This document shows, piece after piece, positions 1 to 6,173 of a DNA stretch of 6,173 nt (positions are counted from its first letter, which is position 1; each line of letters starts with the position of its first letter). The DNA lies in assembly GCA_022508725.1 (NCBI GenBank), contig JAFLUR010000137.1:1-6173 (forward strand), written 5' to 3'. A program made the translations under genes and the position numbers. The stretch is from Oscillospiraceae bacterium. GTDB lineage: Bacteria > Bacillota > Clostridia > UBA1381. Below the pieces are notes generated by a model. The model was not told the DNA's origin. It saw nothing but the letters and a program-made list of their open reading frames with translations, and did no database searches.

Positions 1-52
<52 letters not shown>

Positions 53-2770
53 TGCAATATTATCATACTTTCCGATAAGGGCGTTGACGAAAGCAAAGCC
101 GCCATCCCCGCTCTGCTTGTGGGCGCGGGTCTGCATCATCATCTTATAAGAAACGGAACAAGGGTCTGCGCAAGCATTATCTCCGAAACCGGCGAGCCGA
201 GAGAGGTTCATCATTTTGCCGCGCTTATCGGCTACGGCGTAAACGGCGTAAATCCGTATATGGCTTATGAATCCATTGAGGACCTCGTTGAAAGAGGATA
301 TCTTTATTATTCAAAGGAAGAGTCGGTAAAGCGTTACGCGGACGCGGTCACAAACGGCATTGTAAAGATCATGTCAAAGATGGGCATATCGGCAATAGCA
401 AGCTACTGCGGAGCGCAGATATTCGAAGCTCTCGGAATAAACGAGTCGGTCATAGACAAATATTTTACCGGAACAGCCACAAGAATAGGCGGTATAGGCT
501 TACGGGAGATCGAGGAGGATACTCTTGCGAAGCATACCGCGGCATTTGAGCCCGTTACAAAGGACAGTGTGCTTCCCACGGGAGGAGATCACAAATGGAG
601 AGCCAAAGGCGAGTATCATATGTTCAATCCCGAAACCGTCTATAAGCTGCAAAAAGCCTGCCGCACGGGTGATTACAAGCTTTACAAGGAATACGCCGAG
701 GCAATGAACAGTCACTCGGAGCGTCAATGCACGATACGGGGTCTGTTGGATATCAAAACGGTCGATAAACCCATTTCCATCGATTCGGTGGAACCGGTGG
801 AATCCATTGTGAAAAGATTTAAAACGGGCGCCATGTCATACGGCTCGATCAGCCGGGAAGCGCATGAGTGCCTTGCCGTAGCTATGAACAGGCTCGGCGG
901 AAAGAGCAACAGCGGCGAGGGCGGAGAGCGTCCGGAAAGATATATTCCCGACGAAAACGGCGATTCGCGTTCAAGCGCCATCAAGCAGGTCGCATCGGGA
1001 AGATTCGGCGCTCATATACATTATTTGCAAAACGCAAAGGAAATACAGATAAAAATGGCGCAGGGCGCAAAACCGGGCGAGGGCGGACATCTCCCCGGCA
1101 GCAAGGTATACCCGTGGATAGCGAAAACAAGACATTCGACGCCCGGGGTAAGCCTTATCTCCCCTCCTCCCCATCATGATATATACTCGATAGAGGATTT
1201 GGCGCAGCTCATTCATGACCTCAAAAACGCAAACAGGCGCGCGAGAATAAGCGTAAAGCTTGTTTCGGAGGTCGGAGTCGGAACGATTGCGGTCGGCGTT
1301 GCAAAGGGACGCGCCGATGTTATACTTGTAAGCGGTTATGACGGCGGAACGGGCGCCGCTCCGAGAACGAGCATACGTCATGCCGGACTTCCGTGGGAGC
1401 TGGGAATTGCGGAAACACATCAGGCGCTTTTGATGAATAATCTGAGAAACAGAGTCATTATCGAAACCGACGGCAAACTGCTTACGGGGCGTGATGTAGC
1501 GGTTGCGGCTCTTTTGGGCGCGGAGGAATTCGGCTTTGCGACAGGTCCGCTTATCGCAATAGGCTGCGTTATGATGAGGGTGTGCAATCTCGATACCTGT
1601 CCGGTGGGCGTTGCCACACAAAATCCTCTTTTGAGAAACAAATTTGCCGGAAAACCGGAATACGTTGAAAACTTCATGAAATTCATAGCCCGGGATCTCC
1701 GCGAATGGATGGCAAAGATCGGCGTAAGGACGGTTGACGAAATGATAGGTCATGTGGAGCGTCTCAGTCAGAAACTGATATATGACGATACAAAGGCAAA
1801 AAGCGTCGATCTGTCATCGATTCTCTATCAGCCCAAAATATGCAGCAACGATTATGAACGCTACCATACCCGGACTCAGGATCATGAGATAGAAAAGACG
1901 CTTGATTTCAACACGCTTCTCAGAATATGCAAGCCCGCTCTCGAGGACGGCAAAAACATCGAAGCAAAGCTTGAGATCACAAACATCAACCGTGTAACGG
2001 GGACCATTCTTTCATCGGATATTGCGTCAAAATACGGCATGGAAGGATTGCCGGACGATACGATAAAGCTGCACTTTGTGGGCTCGGCGGGACAGAGCTT
2101 CGGAGCGTTTCTTGCCCGCGGCGTCACAATGTATCTGGAGGGCGACAGCAACGATTATATCGGAAAGGGATTGTCCGGCGGCAAAATTATAGCCGTGCCT
2201 CCCGAAAACTCCCGGTTTGTTCCGGAGGAAAACGTTATTATCGGAAACGTTGCGTTTTACGGCGCGATAAAGGGCGAGGCTTATATAAGAGGTATTGCCG
2301 GAGAACGTTTCTGCGTCCGCAACAGCGGCGCGACGGCGGTCGTTGAAGGAACCGGCGACCACGGCTGCGAATATATGACGGGAGGAAGAGTTGTCGTTTT
2401 GGGAGATGTCGGAAGAAACTTTGCCGCGGGTATGTCGGGCGGCATAGCTTATGTGTATGACTGCGGAGATTTTGACTCAAAATGCAACAAGAAGATGGTT
2501 TCTCTCGAAAAGGTAACGGAGAAAGAGGATATCGAGGAGCTGTTCGGTATGATCGAGCGTCACTGTAAATATACAAACTCAAGCAGAGCAAAAGCGATCC
2601 TTGATAACCGGGATAAGGAAATAAATAAATTCGTAAAGGTTATTCCGAATGATTACAAAAAGGCTCTTAAAGCCGTTAAGACTGCAAAGGAACGTGGGCT
2701 TGACGATGATACGGCGGATTTGATGGCATTTGAAAGCGTTACCGGCAAAAAGCCGGTGTCGGTCAATTGA
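53..2770 (+). CDS. gltB: Glutamate synthase (NADPH) large subunit, 5'-truncated
   Basis: This is the C-terminal part, about 905 residues, of the alpha subunit of glutamate synthase (GOGAT), which makes glutamate from 2-oxoglutarate and glutamine-derived ammonia in the cytoplasm. The GTG at 119 is not the start: the frame is open back to 53 and those 22 codons encode family-like sequence (IIILSDKGVDES, then ALLVGAGLHHHLIRNGTR). The family is usually about 1,500 residues, so the N-terminal class II glutaminase domain with its catalytic Cys and part of the central domain lie off the window. Present are the end of the central domain (to about 540), the FMN-binding synthase barrel (about 760-1890; GGKSNSGEGGE at 896-928, KPGEGGHLPG at 1070-1099, SGYDGGTGAAP at 1331-1363), the 3Fe-4S ligands C-x5-C-x4-C (codons at 1565, 1583, 1598), and the C-terminal GXGXG beta-helix (about 1915-2490, glycine-rich core 2354-2443). 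No frameshift or missing key residue is seen. gltD follows 16 bases after the TGA stop, so the two are surely cotranscribed. Confidence 0.97.
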   Translation, partial: CNIIILSDKGVDESKAAIPALLVGAGLHHHLIRNGTRVCASIISETGEPREVHHFAALIGYGVNGVNPYMAYESIEDLVERGYLYYSKEESVKRYADAVTNGIVKIMSKMGISAIASYCGAQIFEALGINESVIDKYFTGTATRIGGIGLREIEEDTLAKHTAAFEPVTKDSVLPTGGDHKWRAKGEYHMFNPETVYKLQKACRTGDYKLYKEYAEAMNSHSERQCTIRGLLDIKTVDKPISIDSVEPVESIVKRFKTGAMSYGSISREAHECLAVAMNRLGGKSNSGEGGERPERYIPDENGDSRSSAIKQVASGRFGAHIHYLQNAKEIQIKMAQGAKPGEGGHLPGSKVYPWIAKTRHSTPGVSLISPPPHHDIYSIEDLAQLIHDLKNANRRARISVKLVSEVGVGTIAVGVAKGRADVILVSGYDGGTGAAPRTSIRHAGLPWELGIAETHQALLMNNLRNRVIIETDGKLLTGRDVAVAALLGAEEFGFATGPLIAIGCVMMRVCNLDTCPVGVATQNPLLRNKFAGKPEYVENFMKFIARDLREWMAKIGVRTVDEMIGHVERLSQKLIYDDTKAKSVDLSSILYQPKICSNDYERYHTRTQDHEIEKTLDFNTLLRICKPALEDGKNIEAKLEITNINRVTGTILSSDIASKYGMEGLPDDTIKLHFVGSAGQSFGAFLARGVTMYLEGDSNDYIGKGLSGGKIIAVPPENSRFVPEENVIIGNVAFYGAIKGEAYIRGIAGERFCVRNSGATAVVEGTGDHGCEYMTGGRVVVLGDVGRNFAAGMSGGIAYVYDCGDFDSKCNKKMVSLEKVTEKEDIEELFGMIERHCKYTNSSRAKAILDNRDKEINKFVKVIPNDYKKALKAVKTAKERGLDDDTADLMAFESVTGKKPVSVN
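2741..2757 (+). repeat. Inverted repeat at 3' end of gltB
   Basis: ACCGGC (2741-2746) and GCCGGT (2752-2757) are perfect arms around an AAAAA loop. The hairpin lies inside the last codons of gltB and ends 13 bases before the ribosome binding site of gltD. No T run follows, so it is not a terminator. It may affect ribosome passage or mRNA stability between the two genes, or be incidental to the codons for TGKKPV. Confidence 0.45.
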
Positions 2771-2778
2771 GAAAGGAG
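2771..2778 (+). promoter_or_regulatory. Ribosome binding site of gltD
   Basis: GAAAGGAG begins directly after the gltB TGA stop and ends 8 bases before the ATG at 2787. This is near-ideal Shine-Dalgarno sequence and spacing. It fixes the gltD start and shows that gltD has its own initiation site, although it lies close enough to the gltB stop for translational coupling. Confidence 0.88.
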
Positions 2779-2786
2779 TTTTATAA

Positions 2787-4256
2787 ATGGGAAAGCCAAC
2801 AGGATTTCTTGAATTTGAAAGAAGCCTTCCGGAGGACAGACCGGTAAAGGAAAGAATTAAGGATTTTGACGAGTTCCATACTCATTTCGATATTTCCGAC
2901 CTAAAATGTCAGGGTGCAAGATGTATGGACTGCGGTATTCCTTTCTGTCATGCGGGAATGGCAATAGGGCGAACGAGTATAGGATGTCCGCTCAACAACC
3001 TCATTCCGGAGTGGAATGATCTGGTATACAACGGCAAATATGAGGAAGCGTTCAAGCGTCTTTCGCTCACGAACAACTTCCCGGAATTTACCGGCAGAGT
3101 CTGTCCCGCGCTCTGTGAGGGCTCATGCACTCTCGGTATGAACGAAAAGCCCGTTACGGTAAGAAATATAGAGGTTCATATTGTCGATAAAATGTATGAA
3201 GACAGACTTATCAAACCGAAAAAGCCGCAAAAAACGACGCATAAAAGGGTTGCCGTGGTGGGTTCCGGTCCGAGCGGACTCGCCTGCGCCGATCAGCTTA
3301 ACCGGGCGGGACATCAGGTCACGGTTTACGAAAGAGCGGACAGAGCCGGCGGACTGCTTATGTACGGTATCCCAAATATGAAGCTGGATAAATCGGTCGT
3401 TGAAAGACGCGTGGAGCTTATGAAAAAAGAGGGTGTAAGGTTCCTCTTCAATACCGAGATAGGCAAGAATTTAAAAGCCGTCGAGCTTATAAAGGAATAT
3501 GACGCCATCGTGCTTTGCTGCGGAGCGACCGAGCCGAGGCCCTTAAAGGTCGAGGGCAGCGGGCTGAACGGCATATATTATGCGGTGGATTTTCTTAAAA
3601 GAAATACAAAGAGTCTTCTTGATTCACAATTTAACGACAGAAGCTATATCGACGTTGCGGGCAAGGATGTTATTATCGTCGGCGGCGGAGATACTGGAAC
3701 CGACTGTGTGGGCACAAGCATACGTCACGGGTGCGCGAGCGTGGTTCAGTTCGAGATCATGCCGGAGGCGTCCGAAACAAGAAAGCCGTCAAATCCGTGG
3801 CCGGAATGGCCCGTGATCAAAAAGACCGATTACGGTCAGGAGGAGGCTGTCGAGGTATTCGGAAAGGATCCGAGAGAATATTGCACGACGATAACAAAAA
3901 TCACAGGCGATGATATGGACAACGTAAAGGAAGTTCATACCGTTGAAGTGAGCTGGGAAACCGGCGCGCCCGTACCCGTTCCGGGTACGGAAAAGGTGCG
4001 AAAAGCCGATATTATCCTTATCGCAATGGGATTTTTGGGTCCGGAACAGTATCTCATAAGACAGCTCGGACTTGAAACCACCGAACGATCGAATGTTGCG
4101 GCGGACGCGGGAAAATACAAAACAAACGTTGAGGGCGTTTTCGCCGCCGGAGATATGAGGAGAGGTCAGAGTCTTGTCGTATGGGCAATAAGAGAGGGCC
4201 GCGAGGCGGCAAGAGAGGTTGACAGATATTTAATGGGAGAAACGGTTCTTCCGTAA
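2787..4256 (+). CDS. gltD: Glutamate synthase (NADPH) small subunit
   Basis: This is the 489-residue beta subunit of glutamate synthase, the flavoprotein that oxidises NADPH and feeds electrons to the FMN and 3Fe-4S centres of GltB. The N-terminal ferredoxin-like domain (about residues 25-135) holds the Cys clusters C41-x4-C46-x2-C49-x4-C54, C67 and C106-x3-C110-x3-C114, which supply 4Fe-4S ligands. The FAD dinucleotide fold starts with GSGPSG (159-164), with E182 at the end of the second strand. The NADPH fold has GGGDTG (299-304), and the second FAD contact is VFAAGDMRRG (451-460). The length is normal for the family and all expected motifs are intact. The start is set by GAAAGGAG 8 bases upstream. 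The gene lies 16 bases after gltB and is followed by a strong terminator, so it is the last gene of the operon. Related two-domain reductases exist (NfnB, PreT, AegA-type proteins), but direct linkage to gltB makes GltD the clear choice. Confidence 0.98.
   Translation: MGKPTGFLEFERSLPEDRPVKERIKDFDEFHTHFDISDLKCQGARCMDCGIPFCHAGMAIGRTSIGCPLNNLIPEWNDLVYNGKYEEAFKRLSLTNNFPEFTGRVCPALCEGSCTLGMNEKPVTVRNIEVHIVDKMYEDRLIKPKKPQKTTHKRVAVVGSGPSGLACADQLNRAGHQVTVYERADRAGGLLMYGIPNMKLDKSVVERRVELMKKEGVRFLFNTEIGKNLKAVELIKEYDAIVLCCGATEPRPLKVEGSGLNGIYYAVDFLKRNTKSLLDSQFNDRSYIDVAGKDVIIVGGGDTGTDCVGTSIRHGCASVVQFEIMPEASETRKPSNPWPEWPVIKKTDYGQEEAVEVFGKDPREYCTTITKITGDDMDNVKEVHTVEVSWETGAPVPVPGTEKVRKADIILIAMGFLGPEQYLIRQLGLETTERSNVAADAGKYKTNVEGVFAAGDMRRGQSLVVWAIREGREAAREVDRYLMGETVLP
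3970..3990 (+). repeat. Perfect 9-bp inverted repeat inside gltD
   Basis: CCGTACCCG (3970-3978) and CGGGTACGG (3982-3990) are exact reverse complements separated by TTC. The stem is GC-rich and tight, lies within the codons for the VPVPG stretch of GltD, and has no T run on either side, so it is not an intrinsic terminator. The structure is certain at sequence level. Any role (translational pausing, mRNA protection or a protein-binding palindrome) is unknown, and it may be incidental. Confidence 0.5.
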
Positions 4257-4281
4257 AATCAAAGAAAAATCATAATTTGCG

Positions 4282-4331
4282 AAAAAAGAGGACGACCGCG
4301 GTTTGATATCAAAGCGGCAGTCCTCTTTTTT
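4282..4331 (+). terminator. Intrinsic terminator of the gltBD operon
   Basis: A long hairpin begins 26 bases after the gltD stop. The outer arms AAAAAAGAGGAC (4282-4293) and GTCCTCTTTTTT (4320-4331) pair perfectly over 12 bp. After a 2-by-2 mismatch, CCGC (4296-4299) pairs with GCGG (4314-4317). A two-base GG bulge then leads to the self-complementary TTTGATATCAAA (4302-4313), which can form the tip. The right arm ends in six T, giving a textbook rho-independent terminator. The A run on the left arm makes it potentially bidirectional, but no convergent gene is seen here. It separates gltBD transcription from sipL. Confidence 0.92.
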
Positions 4332-4390
4332 ATGACTTTGCAAATTTCATCATTCACAATAACAATTATGTAATATTCCGTTCCTTTTAT

Positions 4391-4424
4391 GAATATTTAT
4401 TATTATAACCCCGCCGCTTACAAT
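4391..4424 (+). promoter_or_regulatory. Possible sigma-E-type promoter of sipL
   Basis: CTTACAAT at 4417-4424 matches 7 of 8 positions of the sporulation sigma-E -10 consensus CATACAAT. Upstream, GAATATT (4391-4397) resembles the sigma-E -35 element, but the 19-base gap is longer than the usual roughly 13-16. Other AT-rich choices at better spacing match less well. The site lies after the gltBD terminator and 94 bases before the sipL ATG. The expectation of sigma-E control comes from what is known of sipL in Clostridioides difficile. The site itself is a weak prediction by eye. Confidence 0.28.
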
Positions 4425-4501
4425 GCCGACAAAAACAGCGGCAGTCTTCGATGCGAGGTCAGAACGCTTTTACGGCGCGGATTTCAGCGCTCAGCAATAA
4501 A

Positions 4502-4509
4502 AAGGAAGG
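4502..4509 (+). promoter_or_regulatory. Ribosome binding site that decides the sipL start
   Basis: AAGGAAGG at 4502-4509 touches the first in-frame ATG (4510), leaving no spacer, but lies 9 bases before the second ATG (4519). Normal Shine-Dalgarno spacing therefore selects the ATG at 4519, and the protein begins MELIKEHITLNED. Confidence 0.8.
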
Positions 4510-4518
4510 ATGTTTTAT

Positions 4519-6081
4519 ATGGAGCTTATAAAAGAGCATATTACGCTTAACGAAGATATTTTCCGCGATATTTCAAATACCGCCGCAGATGGAGATATAA
4601 TCGTTCCCGACAAAAAGCCGGATATTCTTAAAATTTTACAGGTGGACGCTCAATCGGTCATAACCGCAAAAAGTGTTTCCGGCTCATGCATTACCGTCGA
4701 AGGAAAGATAAATCTGAAAATCCTCTATGTGCCGGACCGCGCGGATGAAAAAATAAAAAGCATAATCACGGATATCGAGTTTACGCATAGGGTTGATAAT
4801 CCGCAGATAAACGAGGGTATGTCCGTCCGGTGCGTCTCTGATGTTCAGCGAATTGAATTCAATGTGATAAACAGCCGAAAGCTGAATGTCAAAGCGGTCG
4901 TATCGGTGGAAACATCAGCCGGCTGTGAGCGCGCGATAAATATTGTTACCGGCATAAAGCATGACGGCTGCTGCGAAACCGAAACAAAGCCCATATGCAT
5001 ATACAACACTCTTGCGGATAACGAGGAAGAATTTGTTGTCCGCGGAAATGTGGATATACCGTCCGGAAAAATGTCGCTGAAGGAACTGCTTAAATACGAC
5101 TGCCATATTACCGATAAGGAAATAAAGGTAATGAACGGCAAAGTGATCCTCAAGGGCACGGTCGAAAGCTGTTTCCTCTTTACGGGTGAGGATAATAACA
5201 TAGACTTTATGGAAACGGATACCCCGTTTACGGAGGTTTTTGAAGTAAGTGAGGCTTATGAGGACGCTTTGTGCGAATACAGCTGCTCGATAGCCGATGT
5301 ATATGCGGTAATAAACGAGGATTCCGACGGCGATATGCGTATCATCTCATTTGAATATCTCATAAATGTGCATATAAGAATATGCCGGAATACCGAGCCG
5401 GATGTTGTAAGCGATTTTTACTGTCCCGGCTTTAACACCGATATAACCCGCAGTGACTGCCGCATAGACGAAATAGTCTGCCACCCGAAAATGCAGACTA
5501 CCGTGCGCGAAAATATTTCGATAGATTCCGGTATGCCGCCGATAGACCGCGTATACAACGTAATTACAAAGGCATATATAAACAAGACCTCGATTGATGC
5601 CGGAAAGCTTACCGTTCAGGGTATCATAGATTCGTATATTCTTTATCTCTCGGAGAGCATAGACAGTCCGGTTTCGAGCTTTAAGAAAGAAATTCCGTTC
5701 AGCTATGTGATTGACGCTCCGGGCGCGGATTCCGACACCGAATGTATTGTCGCTGCGGAAACCGAGCATACGAGCTACAACATAAATATGTCCGACGAGG
5801 TTGAAATACGCACGGCTCTTATCATAAATGCCCGAATTGTGCGTCCCAAAAACATAAGTCTTATCGATGACGCGGTTATTTCCGATATAGGCGATGACCG
5901 CAAGCACGGCATGGTGATATATTTCGTTCAGAAAAACGATAAGCTGTGGGATATTGCAAAACGATACAGGGTTTCCTGTGAGGATATTTTAAAAATCAAC
6001 GAGGATCTCGATAAAAACGCGTTAAAACCGGGTTCAAGAATAATAATACCGATGATGAGAAAATATTCCCGGACCGTTTAA
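4519..6081 (+). CDS. sipL: SipL-like spore morphogenesis protein (SPOCS/DUF3794 repeats plus LysM)
   Basis: This 520-residue protein matches the SipL architecture of clostridial spore formers. In C. difficile SipL binds the morphogenetic ATPase SpoIVA and tethers the coat to the forespore surface, acting in the mother-cell cytoplasm. Three related segments of the SPOCS (DUF3794) type are visible, starting near residues 27, 180 and 335. Each has a polar lead-in, then an alternating strand pattern of the kind VxGxIxxxILY: VEGKINLKILYV, LKGTVESCFLFT and VQGIIDSYILYL. The first carries the family-typical PDKKPDILKILQVDA. A LysM domain (about residues 465-511, 5911-6051) ends the protein, with the LWDIAKRY helix containing Trp477 and the closing LKPGSRIIIP. 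There is no signal peptide or membrane segment, as expected for a cytoplasmic coat anchor. It has 16 cysteines, which seems high. A start at 4510 would add MFY but has no ribosome binding site spacing. It is probably transcribed alone from its own sporulation promoter. A different DUF3794-LysM paralogue cannot be fully excluded. Confidence 0.88.
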   Translation: MELIKEHITLNEDIFRDISNTAADGDIIVPDKKPDILKILQVDAQSVITAKSVSGSCITVEGKINLKILYVPDRADEKIKSIITDIEFTHRVDNPQINEGMSVRCVSDVQRIEFNVINSRKLNVKAVVSVETSAGCERAINIVTGIKHDGCCETETKPICIYNTLADNEEEFVVRGNVDIPSGKMSLKELLKYDCHITDKEIKVMNGKVILKGTVESCFLFTGEDNNIDFMETDTPFTEVFEVSEAYEDALCEYSCSIADVYAVINEDSDGDMRIISFEYLINVHIRICRNTEPDVVSDFYCPGFNTDITRSDCRIDEIVCHPKMQTTVRENISIDSGMPPIDRVYNVITKAYINKTSIDAGKLTVQGIIDSYILYLSESIDSPVSSFKKEIPFSYVIDAPGADSDTECIVAAETEHTSYNINMSDEVEIRTALIINARIVRPKNISLIDDAVISDIGDDRKHGMVIYFVQKNDKLWDIAKRYRVSCEDILKINEDLDKNALKPGSRIIIPMMRKYSRTV

Positions 6082-6173
6082 AAAAGAGTAAAACATCAAA
6101 AAAGCAGTCTGCCGCCCAAGAGCCTGTTCAGTATCCTCCAATCATCATCTTTTCGGCATATTTTCCCGCAGGC
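6082..6173. other. Region after sipL with half of a terminator-like stem
   Basis: No complete gene or complete hairpin is visible in these 92 bases. Six A (6098-6103) followed by GCAGTCTGCCGCCC (6104-6117) look like the left arm of an intrinsic terminator, but no matching right arm follows. On the minus strand a frame from the window edge reads PAGKYAEKMMIGGY and stops at a TGA at 6130-6128, so a convergent gene might end here. Fifteen residues including the stop are too few to call. Another minus frame is open to 6096 and equally undecidable. Confidence 0.3.

Noticed and set aside
119..121. GTG as the true start of gltB
   Set aside because: Conserved family sequence continues in frame upstream to 53, and no ribosome binding site precedes the GTG.
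971..1753. 260-codon open frame on the minus strand inside gltB
   Set aside because: It lies wholly opposite well-conserved FMN-domain coding sequence, its translation is rich in Arg, Cys and Tyr with no recognisable motif, and it overlaps other antisense frames. It is a shadow of gltB codon usage.
4338..4369. TTGCAA and AATTAT as a housekeeping promoter for sipL
   Set aside because: The spacing is 20 bases and the -10 match is poor. The TTGCAA is also immediately downstream of the terminator T run, so it adds little evidence.
4288..4449. Alternative pairing of GAGGAC (4288-4293) with GTCTTC (4444-4449) as an antiterminator
   Set aside because: It pairs with one wobble, but the partner lies more than 110 bases beyond the terminator and would be made only after termination had been decided.
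4332..4518. Riboswitch or T-box leader before sipL
   Set aside because: I see no recognisable aptamer core, T-box motif or terminator just ahead of the gene. Only short weak inverted repeats are present.
5347..5907. 186-codon open frame on the minus strand inside sipL
   Set aside because: It is opposite the third SPOCS segment, with no ribosome binding site or domain that I recognise and the Tyr/Ile-rich composition expected of antisense to Asp/Ile codons.

Overview
The window carries the 3' part of a nitrogen-assimilation operon (gltB-gltD, NADPH-dependent glutamate synthase) followed by a spore-envelope morphogenesis gene of the SipL family. All three are on the + strand. SipL (three SPOCS/DUF3794-type repeats plus a C-terminal LysM) is a hallmark of endospore-forming Clostridia. 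Together with purine-rich ribosome binding sites, a classic intrinsic terminator and moderate GC with many AAA/ATA/GGA codons, it points to an uncultured-type clostridial Firmicute. I cannot name a genus. The 52-base C run at the left edge and the short, oddly ending right edge suggest a short draft or metagenomic contig.

Layout: 1-52 is a pure C homopolymer, almost certainly artefactual. 53-2770 is gltB, lacking its 5' part (the glutaminase domain and part of the central domain). 2787-4256 is gltD, 16 bases downstream with its own strong ribosome binding site. 4282-4331 is a strong intrinsic terminator closing the operon. 4332-4518 is a non-coding leader with a weak sigma-E-like -10 element and a good ribosome binding site. 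4519-6081 is sipL, starting at the second of two in-frame ATGs. 6082-6173 is a non-coding or boundary tail with half of a terminator-like stem and a possible antisense C-terminus.

Function: GltB and GltD form the alpha-beta glutamate synthase protomer. GltD takes electrons from NADPH through FAD and 4Fe-4S clusters and passes them to the FMN and 3Fe-4S centre of GltB, where 2-oxoglutarate plus glutamine-derived ammonia become glutamate. SipL is expected to act in the mother cell, joining the SpoIVA layer to the forming coat. Its position after gltBD looks like simple adjacency across a terminator, not a shared pathway.

I found no previously undescribed system. The points worth a second look are the two suspicious contig edges, the sipL start and its putative sigma-E promoter, the cysteine content of SipL, and two compact inverted repeats in the glt coding sequence.
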